Shown one piece after another: positions 37,553 to 45,671 of a stretch of DNA of 64,000 nt. Under the pieces are notes generated by a model that had not been told where the DNA came from, ran no database searches, and saw only the letters and a program-made list of their open reading frames with translations. Each line of letters begins with the position of its first letter. The stretch's first letter is position 1. The translations under genes were made by a program, and so were the position numbers. This DNA comes from Lactiplantibacillus paraplantarum (GTDB taxonomy: Bacteria; Bacillota; Bacilli; Lactobacillales; Lactobacillaceae), in contig NZ_CP032744.1 of NCBI RefSeq assembly GCF_003641145.1, positions 1,736,001 to 1,800,000 of the forward strand. The letters are read 5' to 3'.

Positions 37553-38461
37553 TTATTTCACATATTCAAGAGTATTATTAGCTGGGCCAGTTGCCATATA
37601 AGCATAGCCGTTCGGACGTGGTTGGCGCACCCAACGATAACCACCTTGAATGATAGCTTGATCAGTCTTGATGGTTGATCCCGCTGGCAAGACAGCAATA
37701 ACACTGGACGCTGTAGAAGCGCCTGTTCGAAGTTTCACAGCTGTTTTGAGCGTGTATGTCTTCTGCTCCTTGACCCACTTTGGCCCGGCTGGCTTAGGCT
37801 TACTTGGCGCAGGTACAACTGTCTTAGTCGCTTTTGCATACTTGTCCCAAGCGGCTTTGTCACCGTAGAAAACGTTGAAATCAAGATTGCCACCCCAACC
37901 TGACAAGCGCCCAACGCTTGCGTATTGGAAGATGACCATCGACTTCCAATGCTTAAGTAATCCGTATAGATCACGTGGCTTGAACCCATTAACGACCGTA
38001 TCACGATTATACTGGGCCAACCATAGTCCATAATTAGCCTTGACAACGGACGACCAGTCCAATGAATTTTCGCAATTAATACCAGTATAGAGCAACGGAC
38101 GAACTCCAGTCTGGCTATAAACAGAATCAAGCCATTGTTTGGCTAGTCCAACGCCAACTTGATCTTGAATTGTCGAACCACTCGTGTTTTCGAAGTCCAG
38201 AACCAGAACAGCTTGACCGATATACGGCTTAGCCTTGGACAAAAAGTAGTCGGCCTGTTTCTTTACATCAACGTCATTTCGAATAAAGTGATAGAGTCCT
38301 AACTTTTTGTCCGCAGATAGAACTTGTTTAGCATGCCCGCTCCATGACGGATTCGTATATCCTGTTCCTTCAGTTACTTTCACAATGACGAAATCACCAG
38401 CGATTTCATCAACATTCATGCCAGCCTGATAACTGGAAACATCAATACCATTTAAACTCAT
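37553..38461 (-). CDS. Phage endolysin, GH25 lysozyme with SH3 domain
   Basis: 302 residues. Residues 1 to about 190 are a glycosyl hydrolase family 25 muramidase: GIDVSSYQ with its Asp, VLDFENTSG with the catalytic Asp/Glu pair, then YTGINC and LWLAQYN. A proline/lysine linker leads to a C-terminal bacterial SH3 domain (VKLRTGASTASSVIAVLPAG, about 240-300) that should bind the cell wall. It cuts the MurNAc-GlcNAc bond. There is no signal peptide, so export depends on the holin. Its start overlaps the holin stop (TAATG). Confidence 0.95.
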   Translation of the reverse strand: MSLNGIDVSSYQAGMNVDEIAGDFVIVKVTEGTGYTNPSWSGHAKQVLSADKKLGLYHFIRNDVDVKKQADYFLSKAKPYIGQAVLVLDFENTSGSTIQDQVGVGLAKQWLDSVYSQTGVRPLLYTGINCENSLDWSSVVKANYGLWLAQYNRDTVVNGFKPRDLYGLLKHWKSMVIFQYASVGRLSGWGGNLDFNVFYGDKAAWDKYAKATKTVVPAPSKPKPAGPKWVKEQKTYTLKTAVKLRTGASTASSVIAVLPAGSTIKTDQAIIQGGYRWVRQPRPNGYAYMATGPANNTLEYVK

Positions 38462-38745
38462 TATTCTACACCTCCATCTAATGCATGTGTAATTGATTTG
38501 AATACCTCATTACCGCCAACACTGACGGCGCCAGCAACTAAACCATCAACTAACCCTACGACTGGTTTAATATCGCCGTTCAGCCAACCAAATACAATAC
38601 CAATCACTGCCCCAATTCCCAATGCAATCATTGGTAAATACACATTCTTCAATGGTGTTTGCTTAACTCCCCACACGATTACAAAAGTAGCAATCGCAAT
38701 CATGGCAATAGTACCACCATTCAATAATTGGATAAATTCTTCCAC
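38461..38745 (-). CDS. Phage holin
   Basis: 94 residues with two or three membrane segments (IAMIAIATFVIVWGV; MIALGIGAVIGIVFGWL; a weaker third, VDGLVAGAVSVGG). Size, topology and position just before the endolysin are those of a holin, which opens the membrane for the lysin. The start is GTG 38745, overlapping the previous stop (TAGTG). Confidence 0.88.
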   Translation of the reverse strand: MEEFIQLLNGGTIAMIAIATFVIVWGVKQTPLKNVYLPMIALGIGAVIGIVFGWLNGDIKPVVGLVDGLVAGAVSVGGNEVFKSITHALDGGVE

Positions 38746-38951
38746 TATTTTTCATCTCGCTTCCTATAATATTCGATTATTTCCTGTTTCTTTGTGTTCT
38801 CCTTCTGTAGCGCCTCATTATCCTTTTTTAGCTTGGCAAGCGTGTTGTCAGTGGCCTTAGTACGGTTCAATATCGCCGGTGCTTGAGTTATCAATGCAAC
38901 GATTATCGAAGCACCAGCACTGATGAGGGCCACGAGTACGACGTCGCTCAC
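38745..38951 (-). CDS. Small membrane protein with coiled coil (XhlA/holin-accessory-like)
   Basis: 68 residues: one N-terminal membrane segment (VVLVALISAGASIIVALIT) and a highly charged C-terminal coiled coil (LAKLKKDNEALQKENTKKQE). This resembles PBSX XhlA-type proteins that act with the holin. It is translationally coupled to the holin gene. Confidence 0.75.
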   Translation of the reverse strand: MSDVVLVALISAGASIIVALITQAPAILNRTKATDNTLAKLKKDNEALQKENTKKQEIIEYYRKRDEK

Positions 38952-38955
38952 TATA

Positions 38956-39339
38956 TCAGCCCCCGATTACTATTTCATGGATCATCGATGATAAAACAAA
39001 AAATGCATACATCGATTCAAAACTTATTAGTTGCCCATTACCAGCATCGTGAAAGATAAAGGCGACCATAAAAAAGACCCACACAAATGTGAGGGCTCCT
39101 GTCATTACCGGTTTATAATATGGTACATCAATATTCCAGAACGAATAGACAACTGCTAACGTCGCTACAATCATGAGTATTGAAATCGAAGGTGGATCAT
39201 CCATGATATCTAAAACCGTTGGCCGTGGTGGTACGAAGGCAAAGGTTACATTATGCCTAACGAGAAAATAGACGCCCAATCCATAAGTTTCTAATGATTT
39301 CCACAACCAAAAACGATTCTGCTTTAAATGTGTTAACAC
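38956..39339 (-). CDS. Phage membrane protein in the lysis cassette, unknown function
   Basis: 127 residues with three to four hydrophobic segments (ISILMIVATLAVVYSFWNI; VMTGALTFVWVFFMVAFIF; a C-terminal SMYAFFVLSSMIHEIVIGG; an N-terminal GLGVYFLVRHNVTFAFV). I recognise no family. Its place between the last fibre gene and the holin group suggests a lysis or membrane role; no motif allows more. Confidence 0.7.
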   Translation of the reverse strand: MLTHLKQNRFWLWKSLETYGLGVYFLVRHNVTFAFVPPRPTVLDIMDDPPSISILMIVATLAVVYSFWNIDVPYYKPVMTGALTFVWVFFMVAFIFHDAGNGQLISFESMYAFFVLSSMIHEIVIGG

Positions 39340-39352
39340 ATACTTTCATCTC

Positions 39353-39763
39353 CTAACCAGTCACCCAAACAAACGTACCGCCTACATAGTCAGTCACATC
39401 AAATTGTCCATCCATTGGGCTCTCAAAATTCAAATTTCCATCATTACCCAGTGTTAATGAAAATGAACGTCCAATTGTTCCTCTTAACGAGAACGGGATA
39501 GACTGTTGTGGATAGAAATTCGTTGGTAATTTTGCAATGACAGCATCACGAACTAAGTTAGTAATTGACAGTCTCAAAACTACAATTTCGCCGATTTTTC
39601 TTATACTTGTTTTTCCAATATTAGCTCTGTTTTCGAAACCATTGATTAACGTTAAGTCAATCCATCCAGTATCCTCAACCGCTGAACCAAGGCCTTCTAA
39701 CATTCGGTTCAACGGTTCATCCCAATTTGCTTGACCATGATTAATAGTAGTGATGTTAATCAT
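39353..39763 (-). CDS. Short tail fibre/baseplate paralogue
   Basis: 136 residues from ATG 39763 (MINITTINHGQANWDEPLNR), which overlaps the stop of the poly-G leader ORF; an AGGTGGTG RBS is present. It shares its N-terminal pattern GQA.WD..LN and the later EDTGWIDLTLINGF segment with two larger genes upstream, so it is a shortened paralogue. The C-terminal half is beta-rich (FSLTLGNDGNLNFES). Probably a fibre tip or chaperone. Confidence 0.7.
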   Translation of the reverse strand: MINITTINHGQANWDEPLNRMLEGLGSAVEDTGWIDLTLINGFENRANIGKTSIRKIGEIVVLRLSITNLVRDAVIAKLPTNFYPQQSIPFSLRGTIGRSFSLTLGNDGNLNFESPMDGQFDVTDYVGGTFVWVTG

Positions 39764-39863
39764 AACTAACACCACCTTTATAAATAATAAAAGGGTTAGA
39801 AATACCGGTATATAGGCATTCTACCCCCCCCCCGTCATTTTCTAACTTGTTTTTAATTTTCAT
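39756..39863 (-). CDS. Small poly-G leader ORF 2 (35 aa)
   Basis: Starts at ATG 39863 with GGAGG 9 nt upstream, inside the end of the XkdX-like gene. The peptide begins MKIKNKLENDGGGVE. The Gly codons are a run of ten G (39824-39833 on the plus strand as C10). With G10 the frame continues to TAA 39756-39758, overlapping the ATG of the fibre gene (ATGATTAA). With G9 a TAG follows the tract at once; with G11 a stop comes after about ten more codons. It is paralogous to the ORF at 42198-42302. Confidence 0.65.
   Translation of the reverse strand: MKIKNKLENDGGGVECLYTGISNPFIIYKGGVSYD
39824..39833 (-). repeat. Homopolymer G10 tract
   Basis: Ten G in the coding strand within the small leader ORF before the short fibre gene. 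Tracts of this length are prone to slippage in replication or transcription. Confidence 0.85.
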
Positions 39864-40020
39864 TCTTTTTATCCTCCGTTTCTGTGTCAGTCGTATCTTC
39901 ATTAATACCAACTAGCTCATTGTATTGATCCTCTGTTAGTAAACCGCCTAGTTTCAAAGTGCTTAAATTATCCGCATTATACAGCCCCATCGCGTAATAC
40001 TGTTTGATAAAAATAAACAT
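39853..40020 (-). CDS. XkdX-like small phage protein (55 aa)
   Basis: 55 residues (MFIFIKQYYAMGLYNADNL ... LLTEDQYNELVGINED). The pattern of an aromatic start and a C-terminal T.EQY.E..G matches the XkdX family that follows tail fibre genes in PBSX-like phages. The start lies at the upstream gene's stop codon (40020). Function unknown; possibly a fibre assembly factor. Confidence 0.75.
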   Translation of the reverse strand: MFIFIKQYYAMGLYNADNLSTLKLGGLLTEDQYNELVGINEDTTDTETEDKKNEN

Positions 40021-40370
40021 TAGTTAGTTCCTCCATTCTGTGCAGCAATTGCAAGCATTGCTTGAGCGTTGAACTGGTCTTGCGCAGTCTTGTTCTGCGC
40101 AATTTGCAACATCAATGCCGCATTAGTTTTATCTTGTTCTGACGGCTCCGGTACTGGCACTGGATGTGCTGCAAGCCATTCATCCTTATCAGTGCCATTC
40201 CATGTAGTCCCATCCCACGTAATTGGCTCGTATAGTCCATTTGTCGGTGCTACTGGCGTCGCGTTGCCTGGTAACGGATTAGGTAACTCATCATCCGTCA
40301 TAAAAAATTCACTGTGATCCAGCTCATTGTCTTCATTCCAAAAATATAATATTTGTGGCAATTTACTCAT
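40020..40370 (-). CDS. XkdW-like tail accessory protein
   Basis: 116 residues. The N-terminal half is acidic with a Trp-rich PITWDGTTWNGTDKDEW segment. The C-terminal helix (TNAALMLQIAQNKTAQDQF) is Ala/Gln-rich. It stands between a fibre gene and the XkdX-like gene, the position of XkdW in PBSX. No catalytic motif. Likely a fibre-associated or assembly protein. Confidence 0.6.
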   Translation of the reverse strand: MSKLPQILYFWNEDNELDHSEFFMTDDELPNPLPGNATPVAPTNGLYEPITWDGTTWNGTDKDEWLAAHPVPVPEPSEQDKTNAALMLQIAQNKTAQDQFNAQAMLAIAAQNGGTN

Positions 40371-41322
40371 CCCTTCCTAAATAATTAATGCCTGCAAAAT
40401 CTAACTTAGTACCGTTTGGCAAGGCTTTGGCTACATATAGTCCATCATCCTTAATGGTTACTGGAAATTCGGTTTGACTAGATACATTTCGGCATAATGC
40501 TGTGATGCCACCGTCAGCCCCCAAAAACTTATCTGGCATTGCTAAAATTCTCGTTGCTGCCGGAATATCTGCAGTTGCTACGATTCCAGAAGTCAAATGG
40601 ACAAGATCATTCACACGTCGAGCAAGCGGTGCATCTTTTGCTTGATACAGGCCTTCCACCGCACCAACCATTGTCAAACGAACTAATCCAGTGTCTTCCG
40701 CATGAATATCGTTGGCCGCGGGTGCCCAGTACTCTGACTTTCCAACAAATACCTCACCAAAAAACAAATTGTGATCTACACCATCGGTAGACCCATTGTT
40801 GTCAATACGGAATGCTCCCTGAACATTATTACCTGAATTGAAGCTAAGCTTATACAGAACTGCTTTAGACGGATTTGGAACAACACTCGTGGTTAATTGA
40901 ATATTATTCAAATTATCATTTGCATCATGACAAATCATGTAAGCATCAAAGCTTGTAATACCGACAGCACCATACGCAATGAAATAGACATCATAATTTG
41001 TGTTGGGTACCAAGGTATACTCATCCGTTATTGCAAAAACCTCCTCATCAACACCGGGCTTTTCTTTGTCATGTAAGATGCTGAATAAATTGACTTTGCC
41101 ATTCTTGTATAAGTGATTACGAATAACAAGAACTTTTCCACCAACGGGTGCGGACCAATGTTTAGTATTTCGAGGAGTTGCAGAATTTAAGATCAAATTT
41201 TGCCGACTAACTGGTCCCCCAGACAAATGAAACGTATCAGAGTCAAGGCCAGAGAAGTTATCATTGATAGTCTTTTCCCAATGTTCTTGACCATAATCAA
41301 CTTTTGCTAAACTTACTGTCAT
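40363..41322 (-). CDS. Tail fibre/receptor-binding paralogue B
   Basis: 319 residues from ATG 41322 (AAAGGAAG 7 nt upstream). The N-terminus (SLAKVDYGQEHWEKTINDNF) shares the GQ..W...IN.NF pattern with the genes at 41374 and 39353, and a HAEDTGLVRLTMVG segment matches their EDTGW blocks. The middle (SAPVGGKVLVIRNHLYKNGK ...) reads like a carbohydrate-binding beta-sandwich. I infer a fibre or adsorption subunit. Confidence 0.65.
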   Translation of the reverse strand: MTVSLAKVDYGQEHWEKTINDNFSGLDSDTFHLSGGPVSRQNLILNSATPRNTKHWSAPVGGKVLVIRNHLYKNGKVNLFSILHDKEKPGVDEEVFAITDEYTLVPNTNYDVYFIAYGAVGITSFDAYMICHDANDNLNNIQLTTSVVPNPSKAVLYKLSFNSGNNVQGAFRIDNNGSTDGVDHNLFFGEVFVGKSEYWAPAANDIHAEDTGLVRLTMVGAVEGLYQAKDAPLARRVNDLVHLTSGIVATADIPAATRILAMPDKFLGADGGITALCRNVSSQTEFPVTIKDDGLYVAKALPNGTKLDFAGINYLGRDE

Positions 41323-41373
41323 AATTGAACTTCCTTTCTCTAATTCAAAGCCGTTCAATTGTGAACGGCTACT

Positions 41374-42201
41374 TTACGAAATAAATACATGGTTAAAATT
41401 AATCCAAAATGTGTCGTCGCTTGTTTCTGAACAATATTGCAACTGAATTTTTCCATTGTAAAAATTCCAGCCATATTGAACTCCAAATGCTCGTGTATCA
41501 AAGTGAGTGTTAACCATTTGGTGCTCGCTAAACCAATCCGTAACTAGCTGTGGCAGCGTAGCAACGTTTAATGTTAGATTCCATCCCTTGGTAATAGCGA
41601 TGCCATTCACAGAACCGCTCAGCATTAACATATCAACTGCCCCTAACTGAATAATTCTAAAGGCGGGAGTATCACCTAAAAAATTACTGTAAACTTTTGC
41701 ACCATTCATTAGAGTAATCCCATCCCTAATCCAGCCAGTATCTGTGACTTGTGCAGTGTCCTCCACTGCTGGGCGCCAATCCGTTGCCTTATCACCAAGC
41801 TCAACTTGTACATGATATTGACCGGTGTTCAAACTGACATTTCGTACAGAAATTTGCAGAATACCAGTATTATTTGTCGTTACAGTCAAAGGACTTCCAG
41901 CTTTAACGCCATTAGTACCGGAAACTGCCTTAAATCCAGCGTTTCCTGCAAATAGATCCTGTGTTCCTTGGTCATCACGTGCTGGAATATTAGTAGATAC
42001 CGTATACGTAGTATTGGCAGCTAATTGTAAATTGACTGATGGCATTTCCAAATAATCTTCCCGATACTGACTACGTTTGAATTTCTCCAAGCTAAAATAA
42101 TTTCGGCCTCCGATAACCATATTGTTCAAATTTTTGAAATTCGTATTGATAACCCCATCCCAGCCTGCTTGACCGGAATCAATATTGGTGATATTAGTCA
42201 T
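41374..42201 (-). CDS. Tail fibre/receptor-binding paralogue A
   Basis: 275 residues starting MTNITNIDSGQAGWDGVINT. ATG 42201 overlaps the stop of the poly-G leader ORF 1 (ATGA). A beta-rich middle (NLQLAANTTYTVSTNIPARD) resembles carbohydrate-binding modules, followed by the DTGWIRDGITLMNG block seen in its paralogues. Probably recognises a cell-wall glycan of the host. Confidence 0.65.
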   Translation of the reverse strand: MTNITNIDSGQAGWDGVINTNFKNLNNMVIGGRNYFSLEKFKRSQYREDYLEMPSVNLQLAANTTYTVSTNIPARDDQGTQDLFAGNAGFKAVSGTNGVKAGSPLTVTTNNTGILQISVRNVSLNTGQYHVQVELGDKATDWRPAVEDTAQVTDTGWIRDGITLMNGAKVYSNFLGDTPAFRIIQLGAVDMLMLSGSVNGIAITKGWNLTLNVATLPQLVTDWFSEHQMVNTHFDTRAFGVQYGWNFYNGKIQLQYCSETSDDTFWINFNHVFIS

Positions 42202-42302
42202 AAATCACACCACCATTCCAATATGATAAAGGGGTTAGAAACGTTGATAATACTAAGTTTATACCCCCCCCCGGCGTTTTCTAATGTAGATTTAATCTTC
42301 AT
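42198..42302 (-). CDS. Small poly-G leader ORF 1 (34 aa)
   Basis: Starts at ATG 42302 with GGGAGG 8 nt upstream. The peptide begins MKIKSTLENAGGGYKLS, the Gly codons being G9. With G9 it reads to TGA 42198-42200, overlapping the fibre gene ATG (ATGA). With G10 a stop (GTA TAA) comes right after the tract. It shares MKIK..LEN.GGG and SNPFII with the ORF at 39756-39863. Confidence 0.65.
   Translation of the reverse strand: MKIKSTLENAGGGYKLSIINVSNPFIILEWWCDL
42264..42272 (-). repeat. Homopolymer G9 tract
   Basis: Nine G in the coding strand within leader ORF 1, upstream of fibre paralogue A. Confidence 0.85.
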
Positions 42303-42317
42303 GTTTTTGTCCTCCCA

Positions 42318-43151
42318 TTACTTAAAAGTTGCATTCAAACACTGAATACCAATAGTTGCTGGCTCCGAAATAAGATACATCCATTTTCCATCACTCGCAC
42401 GGGTAACTGCAAAGCTACCGATATTGAAGTCCGGTAATGCAGCTTTGATTTGTGCTGTCATGAACCGCGGAATCATCACTTGACCATTATTCTGCAAATC
42501 AACATTCATTGTTAATTCCGTCATTAGCGGAACACCGGCATACGAAGTTGTTTGTGCAATACCAGCGCCATTGTAATAGCCCCATGCTTTAAATCTGGGA
42601 TAATCGTTCAGATTCAGTTTGGCGGTATCAATTGCGTAGGACTTTTCATTCAGTACAACTGCTACTTGTTGGTTCTGAACATAGGTCGTTGTCGCTAATC
42701 CATTCGGATCAACCGCAACCGTCACATTCTGGATTTGACCAACGACCACAGTAACGGCCAACTTGAATTCCAACAAAACTTTATCTGCAAAACTAGGCAT
42801 CATTTCAGCTTCTACAGCCTTGATTACCGCGTATAGAATTTCACTGCCACCAGTTTCCTTAGCATAAATGCCAATCGCATTAACTGGATAGCTAATTTCT
42901 AGATCACGATTCGTAAAAAAAACTTCGACTTGCTTTAACGTATGATCATCTAGTCTGACAATAGAATTGTCCGTCAGTACACCACTCTGCATCTCATCCG
43001 GCATCGCTGTTAATTCACCAACGCTTACTGTCGATAGGTCTTTGCTACTTGCGGTCGTGCGTGTCAGCGAGAAGGTTGTTTTACCCGCTGCTGCTCGACT
43101 TGCTAATAATAAGCCTGCACTTGTCAATTGTGAATTTGCATATGTTGCCAT
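42318..43151 (-). CDS. Tail fibre N-terminal/baseplate attachment protein (XkdV-like)
   Basis: 277 residues. The N-terminal half (QLTSAGLLLASRAAAGKT; VSVGELTAMPDEM) and the segment AIGIYAKETGGSEILYAV are typical of the baseplate-attaching part of fibre proteins in PBSX-like phages. The C-terminus (SFAVTRASDGKWMYLISEPA) is short. ATG follows the XkdU-like stop directly, with AGGAGGTG as RBS. Confidence 0.75.
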   Translation of the reverse strand: MATYANSQLTSAGLLLASRAAAGKTTFSLTRTTASSKDLSTVSVGELTAMPDEMQSGVLTDNSIVRLDDHTLKQVEVFFTNRDLEISYPVNAIGIYAKETGGSEILYAVIKAVEAEMMPSFADKVLLEFKLAVTVVVGQIQNVTVAVDPNGLATTTYVQNQQVAVVLNEKSYAIDTAKLNLNDYPRFKAWGYYNGAGIAQTTSYAGVPLMTELTMNVDLQNNGQVMIPRFMTAQIKAALPDFNIGSFAVTRASDGKWMYLISEPATIGIQCLNATFK

Positions 43152-43793
43152 TTAACTCACCTCCTTTAATTGTGTACTCTCAGCGGTCACAGACGTGTTG
43201 ACCGTGACATGTTGCACGGTACCGACGCGCATAATTTCATCCGCTAACAGCATAAAACTGACTGGTTCCGCATCTACACTAGTTGCAACCGCAACTTGAA
43301 CTGCTTGGCCAGCATTAAATTGCTCGACTGTCCGCTCTGTACGTCGCGTTGTTATTTGATAGGTTAAATTGGCTGGAACATAAACATTCAACAAATAGCG
43401 TAGCCGTTTGATTTGTGTAACACTCACATCCGCTTCCAAGCTGATGGTGCTCAAGATTGAATTGATCGCATCAACTTCAATATCAGCCGGTATCTGCATT
43501 GCCTTAACAAGCGAACGAAAATAGCCAATTGTGATTGGCTGTGGCGGTAAGATACGCATCAAAATGTCGTACCGTCGCTCTTCCAAAGTAGCCCCTGATT
43601 CAGGTGTGATTCCCAGTTGATATTCGAATAACGACAATCCTTGGGCATCCGCCGTAAAGACGTATTGATTCATCAATATTCGATTCAGTTGGTCCGTATT
43701 CGCATCAACTGCCACCTGTTCAGCATTGACTAGCGAATGCATTTCCACAATATCATCATAATAATCTGGTAAATAGTCACTTAATTTAGCCAT
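43152..43793 (-). CDS. Baseplate protein, XkdU-like (DUF2313)
   Basis: 213 residues beginning MAKLSDYLPDYYDDIVEMHS. Shows the family pattern of a SGATLEERRYDIL motif and a following ITIGYFRSLVKA. It is the wedge-tip protein that follows baseplate J (as P2 gpI or XkdU) and joins fibres to the baseplate. It overlaps the end of the baseplate J gene by 8 bp. Confidence 0.85.
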   Translation of the reverse strand: MAKLSDYLPDYYDDIVEMHSLVNAEQVAVDANTDQLNRILMNQYVFTADAQGLSLFEYQLGITPESGATLEERRYDILMRILPPQPITIGYFRSLVKAMQIPADIEVDAINSILSTISLEADVSVTQIKRLRYLLNVYVPANLTYQITTRRTERTVEQFNAGQAVQVAVATSVDAEPVSFMLLADEIMRVGTVQHVTVNTSVTAESTQLKEVS

Positions 43794-44934
43794 TGAAGTC
43801 CACCACTCCCATCACTGGTAGCTGTGATACCGTATTGTTGAATACCAAATCAATATCAGCTGCTTGTCCATTTAATAGTGGTAACGAGGCATTAACAACT
43901 CCATCAACCTTCATCAGCTGAGTTAGGATTTGCGCACGATAGATTGTCAATTGGTATCCTCGGCCAGTCACCGCATCGACATTATTCCAGTCGGTACGCT
44001 TTTGTTTGAAATAGGCTTCAATTCCTGTCTCAATCGCCGAACGAACGGCCTCAACAGTAATCTGACTATCAACTTCAATGGTGGTAGTAACATTAATTAC
44101 CAGCTCAGTCGGTGCAACGACCGTGACCTGATGTCCAATTGGCGCAAGTCCATATCCTTCCCCAGTAACCTCATCTGGATCAATCGTATTCTTTACTTGA
44201 TTCAATAGGTCAGTACTTGCAGCTCGTAAATCATTGTCAATAATGACTAGCTTTACAGTGCCGCCACCGTGCCACGCCGGATAAACTTGACCGGCGCCAA
44301 CGTCCTCAATTCCAGCTAGCATCTTTAAATAATCGGCCACATTCCCACCATAAGCATTGTATGAGTCAGGCGAGAGTAATCGCTCACGTAGATGATCATC
44401 AGTTTCAGCATCGCGGGCTGGTACCGGCACTGCAGTGATTTCAGCCCACGATAGCGAATCATTCGGCGTCACTGGTAATATTTGGCCACGATAGCCATTA
44501 GGGCCGCTTCCTACTGATTCAGCAACTAAATAGCCTACGCCGTCGCCGACAATTTCAGCCACTTTATAAAAGAACGGCTCATCGCCTAGACTTGCAAACC
44601 GGTCACCGACCTGCACATTAGTCACCGGCTGTCCGTCAGCATCGGTAAATTTGGCGCTGGCTTTGGCCGCAGTCGCTGGCTGTCGCGATGTTCCTTTCTC
44701 GACAGCCCGATAATCCAAGAACTCGCTTTGTGCAGTTAATGTATATGTCTGACGGACAATCTTTGCTGCATCCATAGAACTTTCCGCCATTGCGGATGCA
44801 GCTGGCGCTAGCGCATCATAGATAATTGAGCCTTCACGTTTATCAACCGTATCAGAAACTTTTGCCAACATTTTATCCAGCCAATAGTCAAAGTCTTGGG
44901 CTTCCAACTGATTGGCTAAGTCATCAGGATTCAT
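43786..44934 (-). CDS. Baseplate J-like protein (XkdT)
   Basis: 382 residues from ATG 44934 (MNPDDLANQLEAQDFDYWLD), AGGAGG 9 nt upstream. Shows the family's N-terminal REGSIIYDALAPAASAMAES, the middle segment DDHLRERLLSPDSYNAYGGN and the C-terminal TIEVDSQITVEAVRSAIET. It is the main wedge protein of contractile-tail baseplates. Confidence 0.93.
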   Translation of the reverse strand: MNPDDLANQLEAQDFDYWLDKMLAKVSDTVDKREGSIIYDALAPAASAMAESSMDAAKIVRQTYTLTAQSEFLDYRAVEKGTSRQPATAAKASAKFTDADGQPVTNVQVGDRFASLGDEPFFYKVAEIVGDGVGYLVAESVGSGPNGYRGQILPVTPNDSLSWAEITAVPVPARDAETDDHLRERLLSPDSYNAYGGNVADYLKMLAGIEDVGAGQVYPAWHGGGTVKLVIIDNDLRAASTDLLNQVKNTIDPDEVTGEGYGLAPIGHQVTVVAPTELVINVTTTIEVDSQITVEAVRSAIETGIEAYFKQKRTDWNNVDAVTGRGYQLTIYRAQILTQLMKVDGVVNASLPLLNGQAADIDLVFNNTVSQLPVMGVVDFNG

Positions 44935-45355
44935 TCGCATGCACCTCCTTTTCAACACTCATGGTGCCATATACCGTTTCAACCGTAGCTGTGATGTCTA
45001 AAGTAGTCGCATTTACTTGTACGATGCTTTCAACCACTACATCATCAACCCGATCATCCGCCTGTAAAGCTTCTTGCAACATTCGTTCGACTTCAACGGT
45101 GGCATAGTCAAAGCTTTTTCCCAGCAGTTCACTAAAATCATTACCATACTGGTCAGAATAAATGGGAAAGACAAACCTTTCAGTCCGCATCACCTTATCA
45201 ACGGCTTGAACCATTGCGTCATAGTCATCAACCATACCAACGATGTGCCCGTCTACTACTTGATAAGTTCTCGAGGGCAACGTGACTTCTTCCACTTCGT
45301 CCGCCAGGTCATCAACTGTAACGCCATCGTCGACTGTTTCAATTTCATCCGCCAT
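44924..45355 (-). CDS. XkdS-like baseplate protein (DUF2634, gp25-like)
   Basis: 143 residues from ATG 45355 (MADEIETVDDG; GAGGTGAG upstream). An acidic N-terminus, then RTERFVFPIYSDQYGNDFSE and a LLGKSFDYATVEVERMLQEA helix, as in gp25/lysozyme-related wedge initiators. Overlaps the baseplate J start by 11 bp. Confidence 0.85.
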   Translation of the reverse strand: MADEIETVDDGVTVDDLADEVEEVTLPSRTYQVVDGHIVGMVDDYDAMVQAVDKVMRTERFVFPIYSDQYGNDFSELLGKSFDYATVEVERMLQEALQADDRVDDVVVESIVQVNATTLDITATVETVYGTMSVEKEVHANES

Positions 45356-45365
45356 TGCTCTCACC

Positions 45366-45668
45366 TCAGACTTTATCAAAAATATAAAATGACTGGCCAC
45401 CATCACTGCGAATCATCGCAACGTGGTCTCCAGTCTTTAACCCATTCTTAATTTGTACCTTTTTATCACTACCGTCGACTTTTACGATCGTCTCATAGTC
45501 ACTGACAGCTCTTCCCGTAGTCAGAAACACATTGGTCAGCATTAAATTATTGCCAAGCTGAACCTGTAGCGGAGTCGTACCCACAACTGTGCCGTAAACA
45601 ACATCAGCATAGTCCGACTGGCTGCCACCTCTACTCTTCAGCATACTAAGTAGCCACTCACCGGCCAT
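45366..45668 (-). CDS. XkdR-like protein (DUF2577)
   Basis: 100 residues with a small OB-like beta pattern (DVVYGTVVGTTPLQVQLGNN; LKTGDHVAMIRSDGGQSFYI). Matches the small baseplate protein between XkdQ and XkdS. Exact role unknown; probably part of the hub or spike. Confidence 0.82.
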   Translation of the reverse strand: MAGEWLLSMLKSRGGSQSDYADVVYGTVVGTTPLQVQLGNNLMLTNVFLTTGRAVSDYETIVKVDGSDKKVQIKNGLKTGDHVAMIRSDGGQSFYIFDKV

Positions 45669-45671
45669 CTT

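Noticed and set aside
39824..42272. The G9 and G10 tracts as sequencing errors
   Set aside because: Errors are possible in homopolymers, but the two tracts differ in length and each keeps its small ORF open to an overlap with the next start codon, so I kept them as real while flagging the need for raw reads.
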